Shown here piece by piece: positions 26,267 through 33,776 of a stretch of DNA of 64,000 nucleotides. The stretch covers positions 1 to 64,000 of the forward strand of contig JBDNIE010000246.1 of NCBI GenBank assembly GCA_041688425.1. The letters run 5' to 3'. The notes under the pieces are model-generated. The model worked only from the letters and a program-made list of their open reading frames with translations. It was not told the DNA's origin and ran no database searches. Numbering within the stretch: the first letter of the stretch is position 1; every line of letters begins with the position of its first letter. The DNA comes from Marimicrobium sp041688425. Its GTDB lineage: Bacteria > Pseudomonadota > Gammaproteobacteria > Pseudomonadales > Halieaceae. A program made the translations under genes and the position numbers.

Positions 26267-27480
26267 CAGACTCGCTTTACCGCTCCTGACGTTCGCTGAA
26301 AATCTGCCAGGAATCCGGCGGCAACCTGCCTCGCCTGGGCGTCAGCATATTCGACCACCGACAAAGTAGTGGGTTCAACATTATCCACGCTCTCTAAGGT
26401 GTGCTCTATCACCGCAGGAATATCGGTGAAACGAATCTGTTTGTCCAGAAATGCCGCCACGGCCACTTCGTTGGCGGCATTGCACACGGCCATGGCAGTG
26501 CCGCCCGCCGCCACTGACTCCCGCGCCAAACGCAGGCATGGAAAGCGGGACTCATCAGGCGCTTCAAAATCAAGGCGTGCTGTGGCCACTAGATCCAGCG
26601 GGGCAACACCCGATTCGAGGCGATCAGGCCAGCCCAGGCCATAAGCAATCGCGGTACGCATGTCGGGATTGCCCATTTGCGCAAGTATTGAACCATCCAG
26701 ATACTGCACCATTGAGTGGATAATACTCTGGGGATGAACAACCACATCCACCCGCGATGGTTCCAGATCGAATATCCAGCAGGCCTCAATAAACTCCAGC
26801 CCCTTGTTCATCAGGCTGGCAGAATCCACTGAAATCTTACGCCCCATGGACCAGTTGGGATGCGCACAGGCCTGGTCAGGTGTGGCCTCAGACATCTCTG
26901 CCAAACTCCAACGACGAAAAGGGCCTCCCGAAGCCGTCAGTAATACTTTACTGACACCCTTGTCCAAGGGTATCCCCTGTGCATCCACCGGCATACATTG
27001 GAAAATAGCATTGTGCTCACTGTCGATGGGCAGCAACCGGGCATTCGATTCCCGCACAGCCTGCATCAACAGATGCCCCCCCATCACCAGCGACTCTTTA
27101 TTGGCCAATAGTAGCGTTTTTCCGGCACGGGCAGCAGCCAATGTAGAGGGCAACCCGGCAGACCCCACGATCGCGGCCATTACCGTATCCACCTGCGGCG
27201 CTGTCACCACCTCCGCAAGACCGCTCTCTCCCTGTTTCACCTCGGTGATTGCATCCGGCGGCAGTCGCTTCCTGAGCAAAGTGGCTGCAGCCTCGTCCAT
27301 CATCACGGCGTAGCGCGGCGAAAATTCAAGGCATTGGGCGAGCATGGCTTCGACAGAGGAATGTGCCGCCAACGCATAAACCTCAAAACGTTCCGGATGC
27401 CGTGCGATCACATCCAAGGTATTCATTCCGATGGAGCCGGTAGAGCCGAGCACGCTGATCGTACGCCTGGTTTTCTCCAT
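26266..27480 (-). CDS. dxr: 1-deoxy-D-xylulose 5-phosphate reductoisomerase
   Basis: Second step of the MEP isoprenoid pathway (DXP to MEP, NADPH). 404 residues. NADPH loop VLGSTGSIGMNTLDVIARHP, LANKESLVMGG, metal/substrate region PIDSEHNAIFQCM, flexible loop SGGPFRRW, LMNKGLEFIEACWIF and HPQSIIHSMVQYLDGS. ATG 27480 begins the conserved core; the open frame to 27534 is not needed. Starts 2 nt after cdsA. Confidence 0.98.
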   Translation of the reverse strand: MEKTRRTISVLGSTGSIGMNTLDVIARHPERFEVYALAAHSSVEAMLAQCLEFSPRYAVMMDEAAATLLRKRLPPDAITEVKQGESGLAEVVTAPQVDTVMAAIVGSAGLPSTLAAARAGKTLLLANKESLVMGGHLLMQAVRESNARLLPIDSEHNAIFQCMPVDAQGIPLDKGVSKVLLTASGGPFRRWSLAEMSEATPDQACAHPNWSMGRKISVDSASLMNKGLEFIEACWIFDLEPSRVDVVVHPQSIIHSMVQYLDGSILAQMGNPDMRTAIAYGLGWPDRLESGVAPLDLVATARLDFEAPDESRFPCLRLARESVAAGGTAMAVCNAANEVAVAAFLDKQIRFTDIPAVIEHTLESVDNVEPTTLSVVEYADAQARQVAAGFLADFQRTSGAVKRV

Positions 27481-27482
27481 CG

Positions 27483-28319
27483 TCACCAGCCAATCAACAG
27501 CAGGCCCAGCGCGAAGGCCGGGGCAGCAGCACACAAACTGTCGAGGCGATCCAATATGCCTCCGTGGCCCGGCAGGAGGCTACCAGTGTCTTTTACCCCA
27601 CTTTGGCGTTTGACCATACTGACAGTCAAATCGCCGATAACCGAAGCCAGCCCGGTAATAATGGTTACCACCAGCACCGCGACCAGGCCAATATGGGCGG
27701 CGCTATCTGGCAGCTGAGACCACAATAATACCGCCAACACGGCGCAGGCCGCGACGCCACCCCAGAATCCCTCCCAGGTCTTAGCCGGACTGACCCGCAA
27801 CGCCAACTTGTGCTTGCCAAAATATTTGCCCGAAAAATACGCACCAATATCGGCCGAGGCCACCGCGATCACCAGCACGACCATCAATAGTCCACCCTGC
27901 GGAAAACTCAGAAGATAAACAGCCGCCGTCCATCCCGGCACCAACACTAACAGACCCATGGCGCTGCGCGCGGCCATTGATTGCCAGAACATCGCACTCG
28001 CAGGAAATCCTTTTATCCACAGCAGCGCGATCGACCACCACAGACAGGCGCCTCCCAGTATGGGCTGCACCTTTAACGGCGTCGGCTCATTGCCCAACTG
28101 ACAGTAGAAGTACACCGTCACCAGCGCAGCCAGCACTAACGACACGTAGAGACCACGAGCCGCGGCATGGCGAAAGCCGACCAGAATAGACCACTCCCAG
28201 GCACCCAGTCCTACCAAAATCCCAAATACCAGCGCGAGGCCCACCATTGGCATGTAGGCGATTGCAGCCAAAAACAAACTGGCCATGACCACCGCTGTAA
28301 TGACGCGCTGCTTAAGCAT
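27483..28319 (-). CDS. cdsA: Phosphatidate cytidylyltransferase
   Basis: Makes CDP-diacylglycerol from phosphatidate and CTP for phospholipid synthesis, in the inner membrane. 278 residues with several hydrophobic segments and the C-terminal signature SMVKRQSGVKDTGSLLPGHG followed by GILDRLDSL. The gene overlaps the end of uppS; ATG 28319 (or the ATG at 28325, MAMLKQR) fits best. The open frame further upstream to 28499 lies inside uppS in another phase and is not coding. Confidence 0.96.
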   Translation of the reverse strand: MLKQRVITAVVMASLFLAAIAYMPMVGLALVFGILVGLGAWEWSILVGFRHAAARGLYVSLVLAALVTVYFYCQLGNEPTPLKVQPILGGACLWWSIALLWIKGFPASAMFWQSMAARSAMGLLVLVPGWTAAVYLLSFPQGGLLMVVLVIAVASADIGAYFSGKYFGKHKLALRVSPAKTWEGFWGGVAACAVLAVLLWSQLPDSAAHIGLVAVLVVTIITGLASVIGDLTVSMVKRQSGVKDTGSLLPGHGGILDRLDSLCAAAPAFALGLLLIGW

Positions 28320-29094
28320 CGCCATTGTCGCTCGCAGCAAGACGATCGGGATCTCGCAAACCAAATCGCCGCTCACGCAGGCTGTATTCAGCCAACGCGC
28401 GGGCAAAATCAACCTCGTTGAAATCCGGCCACAAAATGTCTGTAAAATAGAGTTCGGTGTAGGCGAAATGCCACAACATAAAATTGCTGATGCGTGCATC
28501 CCCGCCAGTACGTATACAAAGATCAGGCTTTGGCAAATCGCTGATGGAGATATTGCAGTCGATCAACTCAGGGGTTATGTCGCGCGGCTGGAGTTTCCCC
28601 TCCTGCACTTGTCTCGCCAACCTCTGCGCCGCTTGCGCGATATCCCATTGGCCGCCGTAATCAACTGCGATAACCACTGTCGCACCGGTATTACCGCGCG
28701 TCAGGTTCTCTGACCGCTCCATCAGCTTCTGCTGGCGCTGACTAAACCGCCCGCGCTCGCCGATAAAGCGCATGCGGATACCATCCTTATGCAACTCCCT
28801 GACTTCGTTGCGTAAATAGCGCGATAGCAATGCCAGCAGTGCGCGCACTTCAGGTAATGGCCTACCCCAGTTTTCGCTACTGAAAGCGAACAATGTCAGC
28901 ACTTCCACGCCGTGCTTTTTGCAGGCGCGCAAAATGCCGCGCACCGCCTCCACACCCGCTCGGTGGCCAGTCACCCCGGCAACACCCCCACGCTTTGCCC
29001 AACGATTATTACCATCCATAATAATGGCCACATGGCGAGGAATGATAACTACGTCCCCATCTTCCGGGATAGAAAAATTGTCCTGGCTAGTCAC
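28312..29094 (-). CDS. uppS: Undecaprenyl diphosphate synthase (cis-prenyltransferase)
   Basis: Condenses IPP units onto FPP to form the C55 carrier lipid for peptidoglycan and polysaccharide. 260 residues; catalytic Asp in VAIIMDGNNRWAKRGG, GHRAGVEAVRG, TLFAFSSENWGRP, and C-terminal DLCIRTGGDARISNFMLW with FTDILWPDF. GTG start at 29094, 9 nt after the frr stop, with a poor ribosome site. Overlaps cdsA. Confidence 0.97.
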   Translation of the reverse strand: MTSQDNFSIPEDGDVVIIPRHVAIIMDGNNRWAKRGGVAGVTGHRAGVEAVRGILRACKKHGVEVLTLFAFSSENWGRPLPEVRALLALLSRYLRNEVRELHKDGIRMRFIGERGRFSQRQQKLMERSENLTRGNTGATVVIAVDYGGQWDIAQAAQRLARQVQEGKLQPRDITPELIDCNISISDLPKPDLCIRTGGDARISNFMLWHFAYTELYFTDILWPDFNEVDFARALAEYSLRERRFGLRDPDRLAASDNGDA

Positions 29095-29103
29095 TAATAG
29101 AGG

Positions 29104-29661
29104 CTAGATTTGCATCAGGTCGGATTCTTTTTCCGACAACTGGCTTTCAATTTTTGCGACAAAGCTGTCAGTTAACTTCTGCACGTCATCCTGACCACGG
29201 CGCTCATCGTCTTCCGATATTTGTTTGTCTTTTACCAGCTCCTTGAGCATTGCCATAGCATCCCGGCGAGCATTACGCACCGAAACGCGCGCCGACTCAG
29301 CCTCGTGTTTGGCCTTGCGAATATAACCCTTACGGGTTTCTTCCGTCAGCATGGGCATAGGAATGCGAATAACCTCTCCTGCTGTAACAGGGTTCAGCCC
29401 AAGACCGGATTTATAAATGGCCTTCTCAACAGCGGGCGTCATGCTTCTATCCCACACTGATAGCGTCAACGTGCGCGCATCTTCAACACTGATGTTGGCA
29501 ACCTGGTTCAGAGGCGTGTCTGATCCGTAGTAATCCACTCTCAAACCGTCGAGTAAGCTAGGGTGAGCGCGGCCTGTGCGAATCTTGTTAAAGTGATGCA
29601 CCAAAGCCTCAAGGCTTTTATCCATCTTTTCACTGGCCTCGCTTTTAATATCATCAATCAT
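29104..29661 (-). CDS. frr: Ribosome-recycling factor
   Basis: Splits post-termination ribosomes with EF-G. 185 residues, the usual length: FNKIRTGRAHPSLLDGLRVDYYG, PLNQVANISVEDARTL, NPVTAGEVIRIPMP and the RNARRDAMAMLKEL helical stretch. Follows pyrH by 24 bp, the standard tsf-pyrH-frr order. Confidence 0.98.
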   Translation of the reverse strand: MIDDIKSEASEKMDKSLEALVHHFNKIRTGRAHPSLLDGLRVDYYGSDTPLNQVANISVEDARTLTLSVWDRSMTPAVEKAIYKSGLGLNPVTAGEVIRIPMPMLTEETRKGYIRKAKHEAESARVSVRNARRDAMAMLKELVKDKQISEDDERRGQDDVQKLTDSFVAKIESQLSEKESDLMQI

Positions 29662-29685
29662 ACTAAATCTCCTTCCACTCCCGCA

Positions 29686-30411
29686 CTACTGGATCAATGT
29701 CCCTTCGTCGCCACCCCTCACAATATTGAGCAATGCGCCGGGCTTATCCATCTTAAATACACGCACTGGCATTTTGTGATCGCGACACAGACAAATGGCG
29801 GTCAGATCCATCACCTCCAGCTTCTTATCGAGAACTTCATCGTAGGTCAGGCGTTCATATTTCACCGCATCGGCTACTTTCATCGGATCAGCAGAATAAA
29901 CACCATCGACCTTGGTCGCCTTCAGCACCAGCTCCGCATCCATCTCAATAGCGCGCAAACAGGCCGCTGAGTCTGTGGTGAAAAACGGGTTCCCGGTACC
30001 AGCGGAGAAAATGACAACATCGCCGTTGATTAGCGCACGGATCGCCTTACGCCTGTCGTAATGATCCACCACACCGGTCATCGGTATCGCAGACATGGCT
30101 TGAGTAGCAATATTCGACCGCTCAAGAGCATCGCGCAGTGCCAGCGCATTCATTACCGTAGCCAGCATACCCATGTGATCGCCGGTCACTCTATCCAGAC
30201 CCGCTTTCTGCAGCGCAGCGCCGCGAAACAGATTGCCGCCGCCAACCACCAGCCCGACCTGCACACCAATACCCACTAGCTGACCGATAGCCAGCGCCAT
30301 TGAGTCCAGAATTTTCGGGTCTATACCGAAGCTCTCAGTGCCAGTAAGGGCCTCTCCACTGAGCTTGAGCAGTATCCGCTTATATTTTTTATCACCTGCC
30401 ACTTGGGGCAT
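29686..30411 (-). CDS. pyrH: Uridylate kinase
   Basis: Phosphorylates UMP to UDP; hexameric amino-acid-kinase fold. 241 residues with KRILLKLSGEALTG, VGLVVGGGNLFRGAAL, DHMGMLATVMNALALRDAL, FSAGTGNPFFTTDSAACLRA and KATKVDGVYSADPMK. Strong GGAGG site 7 nt before ATG 30411. A 384-bp gap separates it from tsf, so it probably has its own promoter. Confidence 0.98.
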   Translation of the reverse strand: MPQVAGDKKYKRILLKLSGEALTGTESFGIDPKILDSMALAIGQLVGIGVQVGLVVGGGNLFRGAALQKAGLDRVTGDHMGMLATVMNALALRDALERSNIATQAMSAIPMTGVVDHYDRRKAIRALINGDVVIFSAGTGNPFFTTDSAACLRAIEMDAELVLKATKVDGVYSADPMKVADAVKYERLTYDEVLDKKLEVMDLTAICLCRDHKMPVRVFKMDKPGALLNIVRGGDEGTLIQ

Positions 30412-30795
30412 AAAAGTCCCTCCAAAAGGTGAACAACATCTTACAGGACATCAGACGACTTCCCTAGCGGGTTAGGTCTAAATTTCAGTGGCTTGAGTCT
30501 ATATTTCGATAGGTTGAATTGATACTTTAGACTGTCTCCGCGAATAACGACCCCGCACCGGGACATGGCGATGCTTGGCGCCATCAGAGTTGCTACGGGA
30601 TGTTACGAATGCAACTCTATTGCGGTGCAACAGACCCGAGGCCGCCGGCAACTGACGCGTCCTTAGGCTGCTAAACCAGCGCCCAATCGAGTAGGGCTTT
30701 TCTGGACATGCCGTGAATATATACCCCTCAACAGGAGCAGCCCCTCCATGCCACTCGGCCGCAGGCGCGTTCTCAGTGCAAAACTGTATGAGAGA
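30412..30795. other. Intergenic region tsf-pyrH
   Basis: 384 bp without a supported gene. It contains an inverted repeat GAGTTGC/GCAACTC (30587-30593 and 30611-30617) and, on the minus strand, a TAAGAT -10-like hexamer about 30 nt upstream of pyrH, without a good -35. Small frames here lack coding character. Likely holds tsf termination and the pyrH promoter. Confidence 0.5.
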
Positions 30796-31653
30796 CTAGC
30801 GCTTGAGCTGCGCCGCCACTTCCTGCGCAAAATCGACCTTCTCGACGGCGATACCCTCGCCAACCTCAAAGCGCACAAACGAGATCACTTCAGCACCCGC
30901 ACTGGAAACCAGCTTACCCACTGTGATATCGGGATCCTTGACGAAGGACTGCTCCAGCAGACTGTTTTCAGCGAGGAACTTCTTGATCCGACCACCGATC
31001 ATCTTTTCGATGATATCGGCTGGCTTGCCTGAATCCTGCGCCTGGGCCATGAAGATTTCCTTCTCTTTGGCGACCAACTCTTCTGGCATATCTGCAGCAG
31101 AAACCACTTGCGGGTTGACCGCCGCAATATGCATCGCAACATCCTTGGCCAGATCCTGATCGCCGCCCTTGAGCTTGACCAGCACCGCGATGCGATTGTT
31201 GCTGTGCACATAGAAGCCAACGACGCCTGATTCAGCATCAACCAGTTCGATACGGCGTACGCTGATATTCTCGCCAATCTTCTGGACGAGCGCTGCACGG
31301 ATTGATTCGAGCTCACCTGACATGAGTGCCGCTACATCTGCTTGTTTGCCGCTGTAAGCTGCATCAACCACTTTTTTGACGAAGCCCAAAAAGTTCTCGT
31401 CGCGCGCCACGAAATCGGTTTCACTGTTTACTTCTACCAAAACGCCAAAGCTGTTGTCATCCGCCACGCGTGTGGCGACCACTCCGTCAGCCGCTGTTCT
31501 TCCGGCTTTTTTGGCCGCCTTCATACCACTGGACTTGCGCAATTCTTCGATGGCCAATTCGACATCGCCGCCGACAGCTGCTAACGCCTTCTTACACTCC
31601 AGAAGACCCAGCCCTGTACGCTCACGTAATTCTTTAACCAGCACTGCTGACAT
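30796..31653 (-). CDS. tsf: Translation elongation factor Ts
   Basis: Guanine-nucleotide exchange factor for EF-Tu. 285 residues: VKELRERTGLGLLECKKAL, KAGRTAADGVVA, VEVNSETDFVARDENF and MHIAAVNPQVV segments, two core subdomains, and the C-terminal SFVRFEVGEGIAVEKVDF module. A strong AGGAGGAG site precedes ATG 31653. Downstream of rpsB across an internal terminator. Confidence 0.98.
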   Translation of the reverse strand: MSAVLVKELRERTGLGLLECKKALAAVGGDVELAIEELRKSSGMKAAKKAGRTAADGVVATRVADDNSFGVLVEVNSETDFVARDENFLGFVKKVVDAAYSGKQADVAALMSGELESIRAALVQKIGENISVRRIELVDAESGVVGFYVHSNNRIAVLVKLKGGDQDLAKDVAMHIAAVNPQVVSAADMPEELVAKEKEIFMAQAQDSGKPADIIEKMIGGRIKKFLAENSLLEQSFVKDPDITVGKLVSSAGAEVISFVRFEVGEGIAVEKVDFAQEVAAQLKR

Positions 31654-31692
31654 TGGTGCTCCTCCTCTTCACTCACTGGGAACCATGTCCCT

Positions 31693-31726
31693 AAAAACGA
31701 AAACCCCCGGCTTTAATACCAGGGGT
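31693..31726 (-). terminator. rpsB-tsf intergenic terminator/attenuator
   Basis: On the minus strand, a 7-bp stem CCCCTGG/CCGGGGG (one G-U pair) with an 8-nt loop, followed by TTTTCGTTTTT. It lies between the rpsB stop and the tsf start. A partial terminator at this position lets S2 exceed EF-Ts expression, as known in E. coli. Confidence 0.75.
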
Positions 31727-31769
31727 GTGGTAACTCCCCGACCTGACAAGAGTCAGTGCCGCATACTAC

Positions 31770-32657
31770 CTATGCGACGGGTGTTGTAGGCTCAGAGCCC
31801 GCTTCAGGGGCTGCTGCTTCGACGGTCGGCTCTGCAACATCGGCAGAGACTGCTTCGGCTGCCGGATCTGCAGCTACTGCTTCGGGCGTCTGCTCTGCAA
31901 CTGCGGCCTGCTCGGCAGCAGCAACTTCCTCTTCGACGAACTCATTCTTCGTAGTCATGGCTTCGCCAGCTTCAGCTTTGCCCAACAGGGCAGCGTCTGC
32001 AACTGCAGTCACGTAAAGCCTCACCGCACGGATCGCGTCGTCGTTCCCTGGAATGATGTAATCCACACCATCGGGGTTGCTATTGGTATCAACAATTCCG
32101 ATCACAGGAATACCCAGCTTATTAGCTTCGCTGATAGCGATGCGCTCATGGTCTACATCCACGACAAACAATGCGTCAGGAAGCCCGCCCATGTCCTTGA
32201 TACCGCCAATACTGCGCTCCAGCTTCTCCATATCTCTGCTGCGCATCAACGCTTCTTTCTTGGTCAGTCTTTCAAATGTGCCATCCCCTTGCTGTGCCTC
32301 CAGATCGCGCAAGCGCTTGATGGATGCCCGGATGGTCTTGTAGTTGGTCAGCATGCCACCCAACCAGCGATGGTTGACGTAGGGCATACCCGCACGTTCC
32401 GCCTGCTCTTTAATTACCTTGCCGGCAGCGCGTTTGGTGCCAACAAACAGAATTTTGTTTTTGTTGCCCGCTAGTCGTTGCACCATTTCCAATGCGTCAT
32501 TAAACGCCGGAACGGTGTATTCAAGATTGATGATGTGGATTTTGTTGCGAGCACCAAAAATGTACTGGTCCATTTTTGGATTCCAGTAGCGGGTCTGGTG
32601 ACCGAAATGAGCGCCTGCCTGAAGCAGGTCACGCATGCTTACTTGCACTTGAGCCAT
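31770..32657 (-). CDS. rpsB: 30S ribosomal protein S2
   Basis: Small-subunit ribosomal protein needed for S1 binding. 295 residues from ATG 32657 (MAQVQVSMRDLLQAGAHFGH). Core matches the family through IPVIGIVDTNSNPDGVDYIIPGN and DAIRAVRLY. After about residue 227 there is an unusual Ala/Glu/Pro-rich acidic tail of about 65 residues (E. coli S2 is 241 aa). An open frame extends upstream to 32807 but runs through the mRNA leader. Confidence 0.97.
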   Translation of the reverse strand: MAQVQVSMRDLLQAGAHFGHQTRYWNPKMDQYIFGARNKIHIINLEYTVPAFNDALEMVQRLAGNKNKILFVGTKRAAGKVIKEQAERAGMPYVNHRWLGGMLTNYKTIRASIKRLRDLEAQQGDGTFERLTKKEALMRSRDMEKLERSIGGIKDMGGLPDALFVVDVDHERIAISEANKLGIPVIGIVDTNSNPDGVDYIIPGNDDAIRAVRLYVTAVADAALLGKAEAGEAMTTKNEFVEEEVAAAEQAAVAEQTPEAVAADPAAEAVSADVAEPTVEAAAPEAGSEPTTPVA

Positions 32658-32830
32658 AATAATTACCTTGTATGGGTTAGTCCTCCACATATCCCTGTCA
32701 TCAAACCATCCAAGCTCTTCGAGCCGGACAGCACCCTGATTCAGGTGTTGATATGTGTGTGTCGTTTTGGTTCTCCTGCCAGAACACCCCGACCTAAAGT
32801 GAACCAATAAGGCCGCAGGCTCCGCAAGAG
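32658..32830 (-). ncRNA. rpsB mRNA leader (probable S2 autoregulatory region)
   Basis: About 170 nt of untranslated leader between the predicted rpsB promoter and ATG 32657. In E. coli the rpsB leader (the region reported as t44/tff RNA) binds S2 and represses rpsB-tsf. Here the same map-rpsB interval has a long leader with a purine-rich GGCAGGAGAACC block. The secondary structure was not modelled, so family membership is an inference from position. Confidence 0.45.
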
Positions 32831-32836
32831 GCGCGC

Positions 32837-32864
32837 TTTATACCACAACACGGACAGCGATAAA
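32837..32864 (-). promoter_or_regulatory. rpsB: Predicted rpsB promoter (extended -10)
   Basis: Minus strand TGGTATAAA gives an extended -10 (TGn plus TATAAA at 32842-32837) with a weak -35 TTTATC 16 nt upstream (32864-32859), followed by GCGCGCC, a GC-rich discriminator typical of stringently controlled ribosomal promoters. Confidence 0.55.
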
Positions 32865-32993
32865 AGCGTCGCCGGCTCGAATCAACCTATGGCATTACTC
32901 ATTTGTGTGCGGGATGAGGTAGAATGATAGTCATGCGGCTGGACACTGAGCCTCTACTATTTTTTTTTATCTATTCATATCAACAGGTTACCG

Positions 32994-33776
32994 ATGACAG
33001 CATCGATCAAAACTGCGGACGAGATAGACAAGATGCGCGTCGCAGGTCGCCTCACGGCAGAGGTTCTGGAAATGATTACTCCCCTTGTGCAAGTGGGCGT
33101 TACAACGGGCGAACTGGACCAAATTTGTCACGATTATATTACCCAGACGCTAAAAGCTATTCCCGCGCCGCTCGATTACCATGGTTTTCCGCGCTCCATC
33201 TGCACGTCTGTTAATGATGTGGTCTGTCACGGCATACCCTCAGACACGAAGAAGTTGAAGAACGGCGATATCGTCAATGTCGATGTCACTGTGATCAAGG
33301 ACGAATACCATGGAGATTCCAGCGTGATGCTGGAAGTGGGAGACGTGGCAAGCCATGCGAGCCGGCTCATTGAGGTCACTCAGGAGTGCCTTTACAGAGC
33401 AATCAAGCTCGTCAAGCCCGGCGCCACGCTGGGCGACATCGGCCATGTGATTCAGCAACACGCTGAGAAAAACTATTACTCTGTGGTACGAGAGTACTGC
33501 GGCCACGGTATCGGCAAGATTTTTCACGAGGAGCCACAGGTACTGCACTATGGTCGTAAGGGTGCCGGCATGGTTCTGGAACCAGGCATGACGTTTACCA
33601 TCGAGCCGATGATCAACGCCGGACGCCGCCATACCCGCCTCAACAAGCTGGATGGCTGGACTGTTACCACGCGCGATGGCCGCCTTTCAGCCCAGTGGGA
33701 GCATACCATTCTGGTCACCGACGACGGCTGCGAGGTATTGACACAACGCAGCAACGAACAGGAGTTAGACGGATAG
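32994..33776 (+). CDS. map: Methionine aminopeptidase, type I
   Basis: Removes N-terminal Met from nascent proteins. 260 residues: IDKMRVAGRLTAEVL, then His in DYHGFPRSICTSVNDVVCHG, metal Asp in DIVNVDVTVIKDEYHGDSS, His in REYCGHGIGKIFHEEP, Glu in FTIEPMINAG and the last Glu in SAQWEHTILVTDDG. Divergent from rpsB, as in E. coli and Pseudomonas, and abuts glnD without a gap. Confidence 0.98.
   Translation: MTASIKTADEIDKMRVAGRLTAEVLEMITPLVQVGVTTGELDQICHDYITQTLKAIPAPLDYHGFPRSICTSVNDVVCHGIPSDTKKLKNGDIVNVDVTVIKDEYHGDSSVMLEVGDVASHASRLIEVTQECLYRAIKLVKPGATLGDIGHVIQQHAEKNYYSVVREYCGHGIGKIFHEEPQVLHYGRKGAGMVLEPGMTFTIEPMINAGRRHTRLNKLDGWTVTTRDGRLSAQWEHTILVTDDGCEVLTQRSNEQELDG

Noticed and set aside
28320..28499. 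Upstream extension of the cdsA frame
   Set aside because: Lies within uppS in another phase and lacks the expected CdsA N-terminus.
32658..32807. Upstream extension of rpsB (50 codons)
   Set aside because: Runs through the leader; MAQVQVSMRDLL at 32657 matches the normal S2 start.
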